Both the position numbers and the translations under genes were made by a program. A stretch of DNA of 64,000 bases from Aspidapion aeneum (lineage: Eukaryota > Arthropoda > Insecta > Coleoptera > Brentidae), in assembly GCA_963576565.1 (NCBI GenBank), contig OY755046.1, forward strand, positions 66,501,583 through 66,565,582. The letters run 5' to 3'. Of the stretch, positions 21,829 through 33,200 are shown one piece after another. The number at the start of each line of letters is the position of its first letter. Positions within the stretch are counted from its first letter, which is position 1. The notes under the pieces are model-generated. The model saw only the letters and a program-made list of their open reading frames with translations. It ran no database searches and was not told the origin of the DNA.

Positions 21829-22740
21829 TACAGGGTGTCCAGATAAAAGTAAGTACATAGGGCTTTGTGGGATTTTGAGAAACGGTAACACTTACGATAT
21901 TCGTTCAAAAGGAAAAAAGTTGCGATATTGCGAGCTTAATCGGATGCAGTGTCGAAGTTAAAAATATCTACAGGGGGTTTCAAAATAATGCTTAAAAACT
22001 TAAATTGTGTTATTCGAAAAATTAAAATATTGTCGCCTTCTTTTAAACAAATTGAATAAAACTATATAAATATGACTAGGCCAATAAAATGTCGTTAACA
22101 ATTTTTTAGGACTTTATTTTTTCAAAAAGTCACAATTTTTAGTTTTTGCCTTCTTAGCCCGCATAGCAATGGTATTATTAATAGGTATTATTTTTGACAT
22201 AATTTTCTTCTTTTTTATAACGCCGGAAAGGTGTTATTTGGGTGTATTTTGACCTATCCTAGCAATATCGTAGTGATGTTCTCTAGGTGTCTCTGTGTGT
22301 GTGTATATTATTTCTGTCCGTAACACGATAGCTCCTAAACCGCTGAAATCTATTAATGCTTTTGACAATAAAAATTTTAAAAAAATCTACCTTTTTAACG
22401 GAGCATCGTATCAATATACAGTTTTCAGTAGACTATATTTTGCTCAATAATTCGTGTTATAACTAAAAACATCGTAAGAGCTTCAGTTTCTCAGATATAT
22501 ACAAAAAAACTTTTCAAAGCTGATATATTATCATGGCTTCACTTGAAGTGTGTTAATAGGCTAGCTAGGGACGTATCAGATCCATCATGGATCGATTTAT
22601 TTCTCAATATTTTGAAAACGCATATAAATTTTTTCTTTTATACAGCTCGGAATAGCGCCACTTTTTTCCAAAATTGGTATATCTTACCGTCTCCTAAATC
22701 CTCATAAACCCCCTTGTAGTTACTTTTATCTGAGACACCC
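21829..22740. mobile_element. TIR element, ends ACAGGGTGTCYCAGATAAAAGTAA
   Basis: Left end acagggtgtccagataaaag (21831-21850) pairs with cttttatctgagacacccta (22723-22742). Similarity continues for about 60 bases (gggctttgtgggattttgag against an inverted gggggtttatgaggattta). About 0.9 kb, no coding frame. Confidence 0.55.
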
Positions 22741-22762
22741 TATCCCATGTACCTATGTGTAT

Positions 22763-22907
22763 GGGCCGATTCCTAAAGTACGTAACGCTCAAGGGGGGAA
22801 GGGGGGTTATTAACCTGGCGTTGCACTGTATGATTCTTGAATATAGTTTTTCTTAAATATGCATTACGTAGGTGGGAGGAGGGGTTACGTAATTTAAGAA
22901 TATGCCC
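22763..22907. mobile_element. MITE related to 63665-63828
   Basis: Ends gggccgattcctaaagtacg and acgtaatttaagaatatgcc form an inverted repeat around G-rich runs (aaggggggaaggggggtt). The copy at 63665-63828 shares the ttacgtaatttaaggacatt type end. Confidence 0.6.
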
Positions 22908-24292
22908 TATGTATGTCTGTACGATGGGTTTTTGAAACTCTCGACTTTCACGAATTTTTGTAAACAGTAACTTTTCACTCTGTCACAAGCTTAACCAAGC
23001 TTAATAAAAATGCATCTGCACCAAACCCCAAGGGAAGTTTTTTGAAGTTAAAAAAATCAAGTTTTAAACGGAGCGAGTTATTATTATGCGGTTTTAGAAA
23101 TATGATAATATATTTTTCTTGTCTTTTTTGTGTCAGATTGAGAAATTAATTAACACAGTTTAGTTTGCAAGATAATAATAAAATGGACTTGTGTTAGTTA
23201 ATTATTCTATTATTTGTTATGTTAAGTAATGATATTTTTCTAATAAAAATGGAATTTTCCAATTTAATAAATATTTTTTTAAACTTTCTTAGGTATATAA
23301 AATTAAAATCCAAATATCTCTTAAATTTTCTCACATTAGACCCCTTTAAAGATAATGCCATCCGATGAACATTTCCCATTATAATTTTAGGGGTTGGTTT
23401 CACCCCGGGCAAGGGGTGAGAGGTTTAAAATGTTTAATGTATTTATTTTTCATATAGTGACAGATGAGAACGGAATTTTTTTCTTGATCGTCCCTTACCG
23501 CCTAAAACGTCTTTATTTAAATTTTTCTGAAACACGTTGTATATTGCAAAATTGTTTTATTTAAATTCCTTCCTGCAAATACTAAAAAAAATATATACAG
23601 TTGCTTCATTGTTATAAAATTTGTTGAAACAATTTTCGTTAAAAACATACAGTATGACTACAAATCTTAAAATCGTTAAAATCTGAATCACCCTATATAA
23701 GAGGTAGGTAATATTGCAAATTCTAAATGCTTTTAAATATTTTATGTTATTTTAAAGCTAAAAAAATCAAGCATTAAAGAGTGTTAATGTTGCTCAGGGG
23801 TTGTACACCTAGATCTTCAAAACCACAGACTTCAAAAACCAATTTTTTTGAAGTCTGTGTTCAAAACGTTCCACTGTGCGCCACTATTAATGGAAAATAA
23901 ACTACTGGATTTATAAATTGGACCTTCGTATGTCAATTTTGAAAGATCATCTGTCACTTTTTAGTGGAAAAGTGTCAGAATAGTGCCCGTCACTATTATT
24001 GCCTGGCCTTATTGCAATAAGTCCCTATTGTAGTTTCAATATGGTTGTAATAAGGACTTATTGCATTAAAGAGAGAACTGACAGTTGATCTTTTAAAATT
24101 GACATAACAAAGTCGATTTATAAATCCTGTCGTTTATTTCCCAATAATAGTGGCAGCACTAATAATTTTTGCTCTTATAATACACAAAAGCCTAATTTTG
24201 AAAGAAGACAGCTGTGCTTATAATGCGAAACTGTCAGAATAGTGCCCGGCACAATTATTGCCTGACTTTATTGCAATAAGTCCCTAATAACA

Positions 24293-25148
24293 TAATGGGT
24301 AAAAAATTTAACACAAAAAATACGTTGTTTATTTAGGATACGGAAAACTTCACTCTGTCTTACCATTTTTTGCTTTGCAGACTTTTTTTTTGCTTTACTC
24401 ACCTGATTTGAATATGCCTCTGAATTTCTGTGGAAGTTTCAATTTTTTCCAGCGTTTTTCCGACAATTTTTCTCGGATTTTCTTTCAAAAAAATTATTTA
24501 ATTTTTCATTCACTATTCGCGGTTCGAATTTCCCAATTGTTTGTTTTTCAAAAACAATTTTTATAAACACGCGAAAATTTGAATTTTTTTTTTCAAAATA
24601 ATTTGTACCGACTGCTCGGAGGCCTCGGTCAAGAAACAACTGAATTGAGCAGGACTTTGCAGGATTGATGGCCAGGCCAGGATCCTGCTATACAGGATTG
24701 TGGCGTTGCCATCTTGCCCAACAGAAAATTCCTGGAAAAAATAATTTTTAAAATTTGTCGTGTTTCCTATTTGGTGCAACTATTGGAAATAATCATGGCA
24801 ATTATCAGAATCAGAAGTTCCGTCTGCTTTCAGGGCCTGTCTGTTTTTATTTGAGCTATGTTTATTCAATTTGAATAAAATTAAAAATTAAAATAATTGG
24901 TGAAAGCTGAAATCAAAAATATATAAAATTTATTTATTTTGAATACCTAGGATAGGATATTTAACTTTTTCTTGTTTTTCGGTCCTTTTGCATAATATTT
25001 TTACATTTAAAGTTATGGGAATAGACTAATAAAACTAACTTTGTCAAAAAATTAAATTTTTAGTCCATTTATTGCTTATTGCTAGGGGTTCTCTTTCCTT
25101 GTATACACTGTGTTTTTATTTTTTATTATGTCGGCTTAAAACGTTTTT
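24293..25148. other. AT-rich DNA, no gene seen
   Basis: Short open frames on both strands lack motifs and splice signals. Confidence 0.4.
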
Positions 25149-25985
25149 CTACGTTGTCCAATGCCTTCTTCGATCCTGACAATCATCTTCTGTCAGGTTG
25201 TTTTGACTCATTGATCTTTGGATTGACTGTTGGTATTCTAGTTTAGGACGCCCTCTTTTTCTGCACCCTATTGGTTGCCATTCTAGGACCTGTTTTGGTA
25301 ATCTTTCGTCGTTCATCCGTTGTACATGGCCGTTGCATATCAGTTGCCTTTTAGTGATGTCTTCCGTTATGCTTTCGTCGATTCCCATTCTTTCTTTGAT
25401 GATCTCATTTCTTATGTGATCTAATCTAGATATTCTCATTGATCTTCTTATTGCATCCATTTCAACACTTTCCATTTTTATTTTGTATTTTTCTGTTACG
25501 CGACAAGTCTCTATTCCATATAACAGCGTGCTTTTCACCGTTGTTTCATATATGTTAAATTTTACATTCTTTTTTATCTCTCTGCTCCATAAAATACTGT
25601 TAAGACATCCAATAACCTTTTTTGCTTTTACTATTCTTTTTTCCAATTCCAAGTATACATACTCATTGCATGAAGATATTGTTTGTCCATTGTCTAGTTC
25701 TAACTCACTGGACTCGTTTCCAATACATAAGTTCACTGTTAATCCCCACTTTTGGTATTCTTCCGATAACTTTTTCATCATGTCTTCTTTATCATTAGCT
25801 ACATTTACTTGGTCGTCAGCAAACTGTAGTGTGTATATGGTAAATCGGTCGTTAAGTTGTACTCCCATGCCGTGCACTTTACGTTTCCAGTTTTTTAGAG
25901 CTACTGAGATATATATTTTAAAAACAGTTAGAGAGATACAATATCGCTGTCTTAAGCCTTTTGTTACTAGGAATTATTTTGAAAG
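25149..25985 (-). pseudogene. RTE-like LINE reverse transcriptase fragment
   Basis: Minus strand. The 5' end reads VTKGLRQRYCISLTVFKIYI (degenerate form of the GLRQGCxxSPxLF block), then TLQFADDQVNVANDKED (catalytic box with both Asp), KWGLTVNLCIGNESSE, QTISSCNEYVYLE, and ends HVQRMNDERLPKQVLEWQP with GCRKRGRPKLEYQ. A deletion removes the usual KTEYMC and LGxxI segments, the Gly of RQG is changed, and it is truncated upstream near 25985. Closest relative in the window is 53320-54050. Confidence 0.85.
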
Positions 25986-26618
25986 TCGATAGTTTTCAAT
26001 AGGTTTTAAAATATTTTTTTTATTTGGTTTTACTCTTAATAGTATTTGACGTTTTCTTGTTTTTCGACCTCCCAGCATATAAGGAGTTTTCAAAAAAAGC
26101 AGGGTTTTATAAAAAGTGACAGAACAAATGGGGTAAAAATGTAATTTTTTGGCAAAAAGTCACTAAAAAATTACATTTTCAGTCCATTTCTCCTAAGAGT
26201 GCTGTTTCCTTGAACATACTTTATATATCTAAAAAAAATCTAGGTAAATGACTAACAGAAATTTTGCACAAACTCGCAGCAACGCATTGTTGAGCGGGTC
26301 GCTTAAGGTTACCGTGACAACCGCTTTGAAAGCATACTAGAATAGACCAAACACCGGAAAAAACCGGAACATTACCCGGAAAAACCCACGATACTGTGTA
26401 GAAGACCGGAATATATCGTTTTATGGAATTATCAGCAAGACCAAATCTGAAATTTTGTCTTTTATTCTATGAAAAATCCTAAAAATAGAATAAAAAATCA
26501 ATCAATCCATAAGATCTAGTCGTTCAGCGTTCTGAGAGTTAAGGTGGCTTTATTTTTGTTGAAAATTAAATTTTTAATCAATTTATGAAAACTATGTTCC
26601 TCTAGCTCATAGGCGCAC
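25986..26618. other. AT-rich DNA, no gene seen
   Basis: A stretch near 26140-26230 resembles 25030-25110 (aaaaaattacattttcagtccattt), so repeat-derived. Confidence 0.4.
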
Positions 26619-27203
26619 CTAAAAAAGGAGGTTAAATTTTTTAAAGCATTTTTGATATATTTCATGAATAAAATAATAAAATACTTCATGGAGACTATCT
26701 ATTAAGCCTTCTTCGATCCATCTTTGGACATAGGCCTCCCCCAATATCTTCCACTCTTCTATGTCTGTCGCCGTGGTCATCCATCTGGTTCCCGCATGTT
26801 TCTTCAAATCGTCCGCCTATCTTATTTGGGGTCTTTCTCTACTTCTTTTATTTTTCCAAGGTCTCCAGTTTACAATACAGTTGGTCCATCGATCATCGTT
26901 TTATTTGATATTATGACCGGCAAATTTCCATTTTAATTCTGCTACCTCCCCTCTAAGATCCCTTACTTTTGTTTTATTTCTTATCCTTTCATTTCTTTTT
27001 TTATCTGTTATCTTTACATATAACATTTGTCTTTCCATTGATCTTTGGGCTTTTGTTTCCTGATCCATGTTTGATTTTGTAATTGTCCAGTTCTGGGATC
27101 CATAGGTGAGTACAGGAAGGATACATTTGTTACACACTTTCGTTTTGAAGTACTGAGGATATTTTTTATTTTTAATATAATAGCAGACAGGCAACACCAT
27201 CAT
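26619..27203 (-). pseudogene. RTE-like LINE reverse transcriptase C-terminal fragment
   Basis: Two minus-strand frames. 26901-27203 has KVCNKCILPVLTYGSQNWTI, QRSMERQMLYVKITDKKRNE and VAELKWKFAGHNIK. 26619-26807 has KKHAGTRWMTTATDIEEWKI and LGEAYVQRWIEEGL, the usual C terminus. A frameshift separates them near 26850. The catalytic part is absent. Sister of 20148-20690. Confidence 0.8.
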
Positions 27204-27317
27204 AAAATTTGGTAGTTAGGCCTGTTTTGGCCCAAATAAAACCTTTTATTCACGATCTCCGTAGCCTCCGATCATTGAAAATTCGAGAGTTTCTTATATA
27301 CTTATCCCAGTTACACC

Positions 27318-27496
27318 AAGCGCAGATCTGGGTTAAAATCTAAGTAGTTAGTAGTCCACGAAAAAATTATTTGCAATATAATTTTTTTTTCCAGGGGGGG
27401 TAAATTCTCCTGTTTTCCCTTTAATTATTAAGAAAAAGTACATATTTTTTTCCTAGTGGGGTAATTACCCCGTTACCTCCCTTCAAATCCGCGCTT
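27318..27496. mobile_element. Inverted copy of the AAGCGCGGATYTG MITE
   Basis: Left aagcgcagatctggg and right tcaaatccgcgctt ends, with G/C runs inside, inverse of 9927-10097. Confidence 0.65.
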
Positions 27497-27593
27497 GACT
27501 TACACCCCCTTTTAATTTGAGGGGGCTGTGCTAGGGTCACTACATCCTGGAAGCCTGGCGTCTCCAGCGCCAGGATGCAGTACCCTTAAGCAA

Positions 27594-28987
27594 GGCCGTA
27601 CCTAGGGAGGATAAAGAGGAACCACCCCCCCACCGATAAAATTAGAGACCCTGTATGTATGACATATTTTAAAGATATAGAGAAGCGACTAACTCTTCAA
27701 AGTCAAATTTATTTTGGTCAAAATCAAAGGATGAAAATATAGGTCCTCTATATACTCTAGCGATGTTTAGAGAGAGATGCACCTTCTGTCCTTGTTAATT
27801 CATCAGCGTTGGAAAGCAAAAATAAACGTTTTATAACAAAATTTACAGGGGATAATCGACAAACATGTTTGTTTATATGTTGCATGATGATTGATGTCAC
27901 TCACCGCTGACCATTTAAATTATTTTTTATACGACTGTCTTGTAAAAGGGGGTTTTGCGCACGGAGAACACGATTTGAAAATGGCATTTTGCGCACGCTG
28001 TGTGCAAAACGTTTTGCACACGCTTATGTCATTTTTGCGCACGCCTATGTCATTTCTGTATACGGGTCTCCCATCATTGTGATTTTTGTTGTTGTCACCC
28101 ATCAATATAAGTTGGCTTAGTTCCGTAGCAACCGTCACTGCTCGTATGTTTTGTTGATTAGATACGTCAAAAAATTGTTGAATTTTTAAAGGTTTTGTTG
28201 TAAAGATGTCGGAAATAAAAACAAGTTAAATTAAAATTTGATTTTTCTTTCTTTATTAGCAGTCGTATAAAAAATATTGTAAAAAACTCGTTTGAAAACC
28301 TCTTTGCACACTCCCTCGACTTGTAGACCTCGCCTTCGGCTCGGTCTAACAAACTGTCTCGGTCGTGTGCAAATAGTCGTTTGCAAACCTTGTTGTTTAA
28401 ATAACTATTTTATACGACTGTCTTGTAAAAGGGGGTTTTGCGCACGGAGAACACGATCTGAAAATGGCATTTTGCGCACGCTGTGTGCAAATTGTTTTGC
28501 ACACGCTTATGTCATTTTTGGGCACGCCTATGTCATTTCTGCATACGGGTCTCCCGTCATTGTGATTTTTGTTGTTGTCATCCATCAATATAAGTTGGCT
28601 TAGTTCCGTAGCAACCGTCACTGCTCGTATGTTTTGTTGATTAGATACGTCAAAAAATTGTTGAATTTTTAAAGTTTTGTTGTCGGTAATAAAAACAAGT
28701 TAAATTAAAATTTGATTTTTCTTTCTTTATTAGCAGTTGTATAAAAAATATTGTAAAAAACTCGTTTGAAAACCTCTTTGCACACTCCCTCGACTTGTAT
28801 GTACCAAACTGTCTGGATTGTGTGCAAAGAGTCGTTTTCAAACCTTGTTGTTTAAATAATTATAGTGAAACGCCAATGAATTTGTTAAAAAAATAACATA
28901 ACCAAAAAATGTTAATTTCAGTGACTTTGATGGGTTTGTCGCGTCTCTCTTTAGTAAAAATATGTCATACATACAGGGTCTCTGGAT
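27594..28987. mobile_element. TIR-bounded region with two direct copies of a hairpin-rich unit
   Basis: Outer inverted words agagaccctgtatgtatgac (27648-27667) and gtcatacatacagggtctct (28964-28983) bound the region. Inside, a unit of about 482 bases is repeated in tandem (27926-28407, 28408-28862) with over 90 percent visible identity. Each unit has GCGCAC/GTGTGCAAAACGTTTTGCACAC palindromes on the left. On the right, ttgcacactccctcgact pairs with gtgtgcaaa; copy 1 has a gccttcggc loop that copy 2 lost. No protein is recognised. The hairpin style resembles those flanking the recombinase pieces nearby. Confidence 0.6.
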
Positions 28988-28994
28988 AAAGTGT

Positions 28995-29112
28995 GTTAAA
29001 TAAAAGTGAAAGTGATACTTTTACGCACGCGACAGCAGTTACCCGAACGACGCTTTGCGGAGTTCGGGCACGCCGTCAAGGGCGGAAAAGGCACTTTCCG
29101 CAAGAGTTAGGT
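28995..29112. repeat. Complex hairpin of the recombinase-associated family
   Basis: Left gtgatacttttacgcacgcg, inner stem cccgaacgac...gagttcggg, right ggcggaaaaggcactttccg and agttaggtac. The same parts (GCGGAAAAG stem, CCGAACTCCGC-loop-GCGTCGTTCGG core, TTAGGTA edge) occur at 29757-29885 and 33419-33545. Confidence 0.65.
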
Positions 29113-29269
29113 ACAAAATTTTTCCTAGTTGCATAAAAAGCCTGGTTTTACATTTTAATATATTTTGTATTTTTTACATTAAAACAGCAAAAAACAAATT
29201 CTGTTTTCGTTTTTAATTTATCGAGTTAATAAATGGGTCAATAAGTCTAATTAGGCCTAAAACTGATTT

Positions 29270-29760
29270 TGAGGTGTTCTATAACATTTAGACCGTTCAA
29301 AATACATTTGTATCTTTCCTAGCACACGAAATATCCTAAAAATATTCAAATTGACTAAAATTCTGCTATATTTTCAATATTTTCGATAAAATAAAGTGTT
29401 CAGTAAAATAGGTTCAAATTATAAGTTTTAAACCTCCCCGGTATAAATATCGTCATTGTCAATGTCAAACAACAATGAACACTAGTGGTTTTAGATTTGG
29501 CATCTTAAATCACCATAGCAACAAAGTACAAACAAACTGTCAAAACAAAGCCAATTTTGCAGATACAAGCGTCTTTTGAATTTTTCAAACAAAAAAATCA
29601 GATTTTCAATGGATTCTTCGGACGAAGATCTACCCCAGTCAGTTCTAGAAGCCGCTAGAATGTAAATAATAATAATTGATTTGATTAAAACGTTTTGAAT
29701 ATAAATAATTTTCTGATTAATTTTTAGTTTTTTCCTCACGCTTATAGAAAAAATAGTGTA
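29270..29760 (+). pseudogene. 5' fragment of a Crypton-like tyrosine recombinase gene
   Basis: Short coding start at 29609 (MDSSDEDLPQSVLEAAR) ending in a donor-like gtaaat at 29662. It aligns with the N terminus of the broken recombinase at 32.3-33.0 kb (MDFDDSDIELPDSILNDAA). About 340 bases of upstream leader are kept. The intron-like stretch ends in ttaatttttag (near 29727), where the copy stops and a hairpin begins. An inverted copy with very few differences lies at 62937-63441. Neither encodes the catalytic domain, so both are non-autonomous derivatives. The minus-strand frame here is a shadow. Confidence 0.55.
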
Positions 29761-29885
29761 CCTAACTCGTGCGTAAAGTGTCTTTTCCGCACTTGATTGC
29801 TGGCCAAACTCCGCTATCGCGTCGTTTGGCCATCTGCAATCGCGTGCGGAAAAGAGGCACTTTCCGCACTAGTTAGGTAAACTAC
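29757..29885. repeat. Complex hairpin downstream of the recombinase 5' fragment
   Basis: Inverted ends tacctaactcgtgcgtaaag and ctttccgcactagttaggta. Inside are cttttccgcac/gtgcggaaaag and ggccaaactccgctatcgcg then tcgtttggcc. It is copied, with an internal deletion, at 62870-62945 in inverse. Confidence 0.7.
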
Positions 29886-30100
29886 TATGTCAGCAATACT
29901 AATAAGACAAAAAAATTAATCCTCCTCCCCAAAAAAATTTTCCTTGGTACGGCCCTGACCCTAAGCTGTCTGTATCAGCATTTTTGACGCAAACACCTTG
30001 AAAAAGTCTTAATCGTTCCAGTTGACAACAAAAATAGAAAACAAAGCACATAGAACATTGAAAGTAGATTTTTTTTTGAAAACTAAAATTTGAATTCGAA
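29886..30100 (+). promoter_or_regulatory. Upstream region and leader of the host gene
   Basis: About 215 bases separate the last hairpin from the start codon of exon 1. No TATA box or clear initiator can be assigned. The segment contains ggtacggccct (29947-29957), which matches inversely ggccgtacc at 27595, so transposon sequence reaches to within about 145 bases of the ATG. The ATG context is gaattcgaaATGC. Confidence 0.3.
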
Positions 30101-30237
30101 ATGCAGCAGCCACCGCCAGAAATTATTGTGGTAGAAAAGGAGCCAATGCGACCGATTTTAATGGTAAAAGTAGGCGTGGTAGCTTTTTTACTGGTAGCTT
30201 GCATGATTATGTCCTTGATGATAGGATACAAGAAAAT
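30101..30237 (+). CDS. Host gene exon 1: start and transmembrane helix
   Basis: Begins MQQPPPEIIVVEKEPMRP, followed by the helix at residues 24-43 and GYKK. It ends with two bases (AT) of a split codon before gtaagtaggg, a consensus donor. The last codon is completed by A from exon 2 (Ile). Only this start is available in frame before the helix; Met16 would shorten the tail. Confidence 0.72.
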
Positions 30238-33200
30238 GTAAGTAGGGAAACCTGGAAAGTGTCCTAAATCCCTTTTTTACATTCCTGGCCCGCGTAGCAA
30301 TGGCTAGAGAAGGTATTATTTTCGATGAATTTTTTTTTGTATAACGCCAAAAATGTGTTATTTGGATGTATTTTGACCATATTTTGACCTATCCTAGCAA
30401 TATGGTCGTGATGTGAAATGAAAACAATCGTGGTGAGAATTGATTCTTCTTTAAAGTTTATAATCGAAATTTGCCGCCATCTTAGAAGTTAGGATGTCGA
30501 AGATAATCATACTTGACCCTCTAAAGAGGAACGTTTATTCTTATTTTCAAAAAATGTTTTAGTTCTGTTTTTATTTATAGAGAAGCATTTAATTAATTTT
30601 CCTACTTGCGTGCGTAAAAGTGCACTTTTACGCACGCATTTGCGTGCGAAAATACTTTTACGCACGCTTTGCATATTAAAGTAAATTTAGACTTTTTTTT
30701 GTTTTATATTTTTATTTGTAACGGAAACAGTGAAAAAAAACTAAAAACTACTCGAAAAATTAGTATTAGTCGTCGTCATTGATGGAAACACTGTCGTTGC
30801 TTCTGCATTCGTGCTTCTTTGCACTGATGTGGATCGAAGTGCTATGGTGGATGGTAGTTCTGAGGTGGAGGGTAGTACTGAGGTGGATGGTTGGCGTTCT
30901 CCTGTCTCCTGATTTGTGTCACTTTTTTTGGTTCTACTACGTTATACCTCGCTCGTCAAAACGCTCTATATAACGATTTTTTTGTATGAAAATGATTCTT
31001 TGGACTATTTTTAGTCGATTTGGATACGGGAAATTAAAAAAAAAAGTATGGTTTTTTTTTAAATAATTTTTTAAAAAACGTTACATAGTGATTTTCTTTG
31101 ACTTGTTTTGGTTGAAAAAAATCAATTTCTATCACTGCATCGTCAAATTTTCGACATAAATTTATGAATTAGCTTAGGATTAATAATTTAACAATTTTAA
31201 ATTAATTACATACCTAGTTTTTCGTGTTTTTTCTCGGTTTTTTCACATAATTTTGAAAATTTGTACAGTACACCTTCCCACAGATGTTTTGACACATTGA
31301 TTGAGTTTTTGCTTGGCCGACACTTTCCAGGTCATTCGGCCATTTCAAATTTCCCAATTGGATTTGCTTACGCTGACTTACCCTCAGATGCACCGTAAGC
31401 ACTGAAGCGCGATCATGGATTTAATCGCGATTAAGTCCTTGTTGCTCACATACAAAACAACAAAGATAGAGAATGGATCAGCAAAGCCTTGTTACGGTGC
31501 ATCTGAGGGTAGGAAATTATTTAGTTAGAACTATTCAACAAGAATCGGCGCAGCCGATTCTTGCTGATTGTTTGTGCGGTACGGTTCGGTTCGGTTCGGT
31601 TCGGTTCGGTTCCGTTCAGTCCGGTTCGGTTCGGTTTGGTTCGGTTCCGTTCGTTTTGGTTTAGTTCGGTTCGGTTTGGTTCAATTTGATTCAGTTAAGT
31701 TCCGTTCGGTTTGGTTTTAGGTTAGGTTTGTTGGGTCTTAAAGTAATTCAGCAGGAGTCGGCGCAGCCGACTCCTGCTGAATTACTTTAAGACACAGCCA
31801 ACCTAATCTAAGATCGACCCGAACCAAACCGAACTGCTGAATTTCTGTAAATCATCATTATCATAATTGTTTCTGCATCATTTTTTTCATTATAAATGCT
31901 CAATAGACGATTTTGGACGATTTTACGGAGTCAAAAATGCGCGACAAATTAAAAGAGCAAGATGTCAGGCCGAACATTAGATTTCAAAAATTTGGTGTAA
32001 CCATTTTTCTATGCGTAAATACATTTCTTAAAAACTTTTTATCGCCTCTTGCTAGATAGTTGGTCACCTTATTTTTGGCTAAATTACCATTTATTTAAAG
32101 CTCCGTCGATTGTGAGCCGTCCCGCTCTTCTTCGAAATAACAAACGTCAAATAAATTATTTCTATAGCAATTTGTATGAGTTTTTACTAATTTTTTAATT
32201 TTTAAATTTCTAAAAAAAATGCGAAAAATCCGCATTTTTTTTTCTTGAAAACAGTATAAAACGACCTCAACTTATCATTAAAAAAAGAAACACCCATTTT
32301 CAAGCATCGAGGTATAACGTAGTAGACCCCTTTTTTTCTGCAAAATTTGCGTTGCAATTTTTTTCTTGTTTTCCTCGGATTCTTCCACATAGGATTCGGC
32401 TACTGACGCACTCTTCCACCCACCATGTCGCTTCAAATTGGTTATATTTGCTCCGGCATTGGCCAACATTGTGGCAGAAGATCGTCGGAAACAATGGCCC
32501 GTATAAGTTTAATACTAATAATAATTAATAATAATACTTGTAAATTCGCTAACTCCGCTCTTCGGCAGGCTCCTGCAATGCCGAATATTGTGGCCACCTT
32601 GTTCATTAAATAAATCTCATCGGGGCGTCTTTCAAAAATTTATCGGTCTCATTTTTTTGCAGTACTTGAGACTTTTTTGGTTTAAAACCGACATTTTTTC
32701 GTTTAATGAATGATATTAAGTTATAATATCGCCCAATATCTATATTTTTTCGTAGTCTTATACACATTTTAAGCATTGAAAATTTTGACCATAACGTGCT
32801 AGGCACGAAACTCTTTGACAAATAAGAAAAATAGGCCAAAAATACCTCTTCTTTTAGCGATGAAGTGTTCTTTGCTTTTAACCAATCTTCAAAAGCGTGG
32901 TACTCTTTTTCGTATCTCGGACGGGACTTTTCTGGAACTAATTCCTCCCTCGCCGATGCTGCGTCATTCAAAATACTGTCTGGAAGTTCAATATCGCTGT
33001 CGTCGAAATCCATTTTAAAGAAAACTTTGTAGATAAACCGACAATAACGCTGAAATGACACTTGCTGCAATGTTTGTATTTTTAATCCCATAGTAACAAC
33101 AATAACACAATCCGAAAAAATAGCTTGTCACTAATTAATGTCAAAATGACACCAAAATAATAGAGTGCCTGAATATCAATTTGGAATTATTTTACAAAAT

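Larger units (their letters stand above)
21086..24292. mobile_element. Nested inverted-repeat region with TTATTAGGGACTTATTGCAATA ends
   Basis: Left end gttattagggacttattgca (21086) is matched inversely at the right end tgcaataagtccctaataac (24273-24292). The homology continues inward (aaactgtca..., cttataatgcg, attaatagtgccgccac). A second right end lies at 23880-24032 (ttattgcaataagtccct), and 24049-24292 has both ends, making a MITE of about 240 bases. The interior contains other elements (21829-22740, 22763-22907) and no transposase. I read it as several related inverted-repeat elements, not one intact transposon. Confidence 0.5.

Noticed and set aside
29491..29739. 82-codon minus-strand ORF, also seen inverted at 62967-63215
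   Set aside because: It is antisense to the recombinase leader and first exon. Duplication of the segment explains its apparent conservation.
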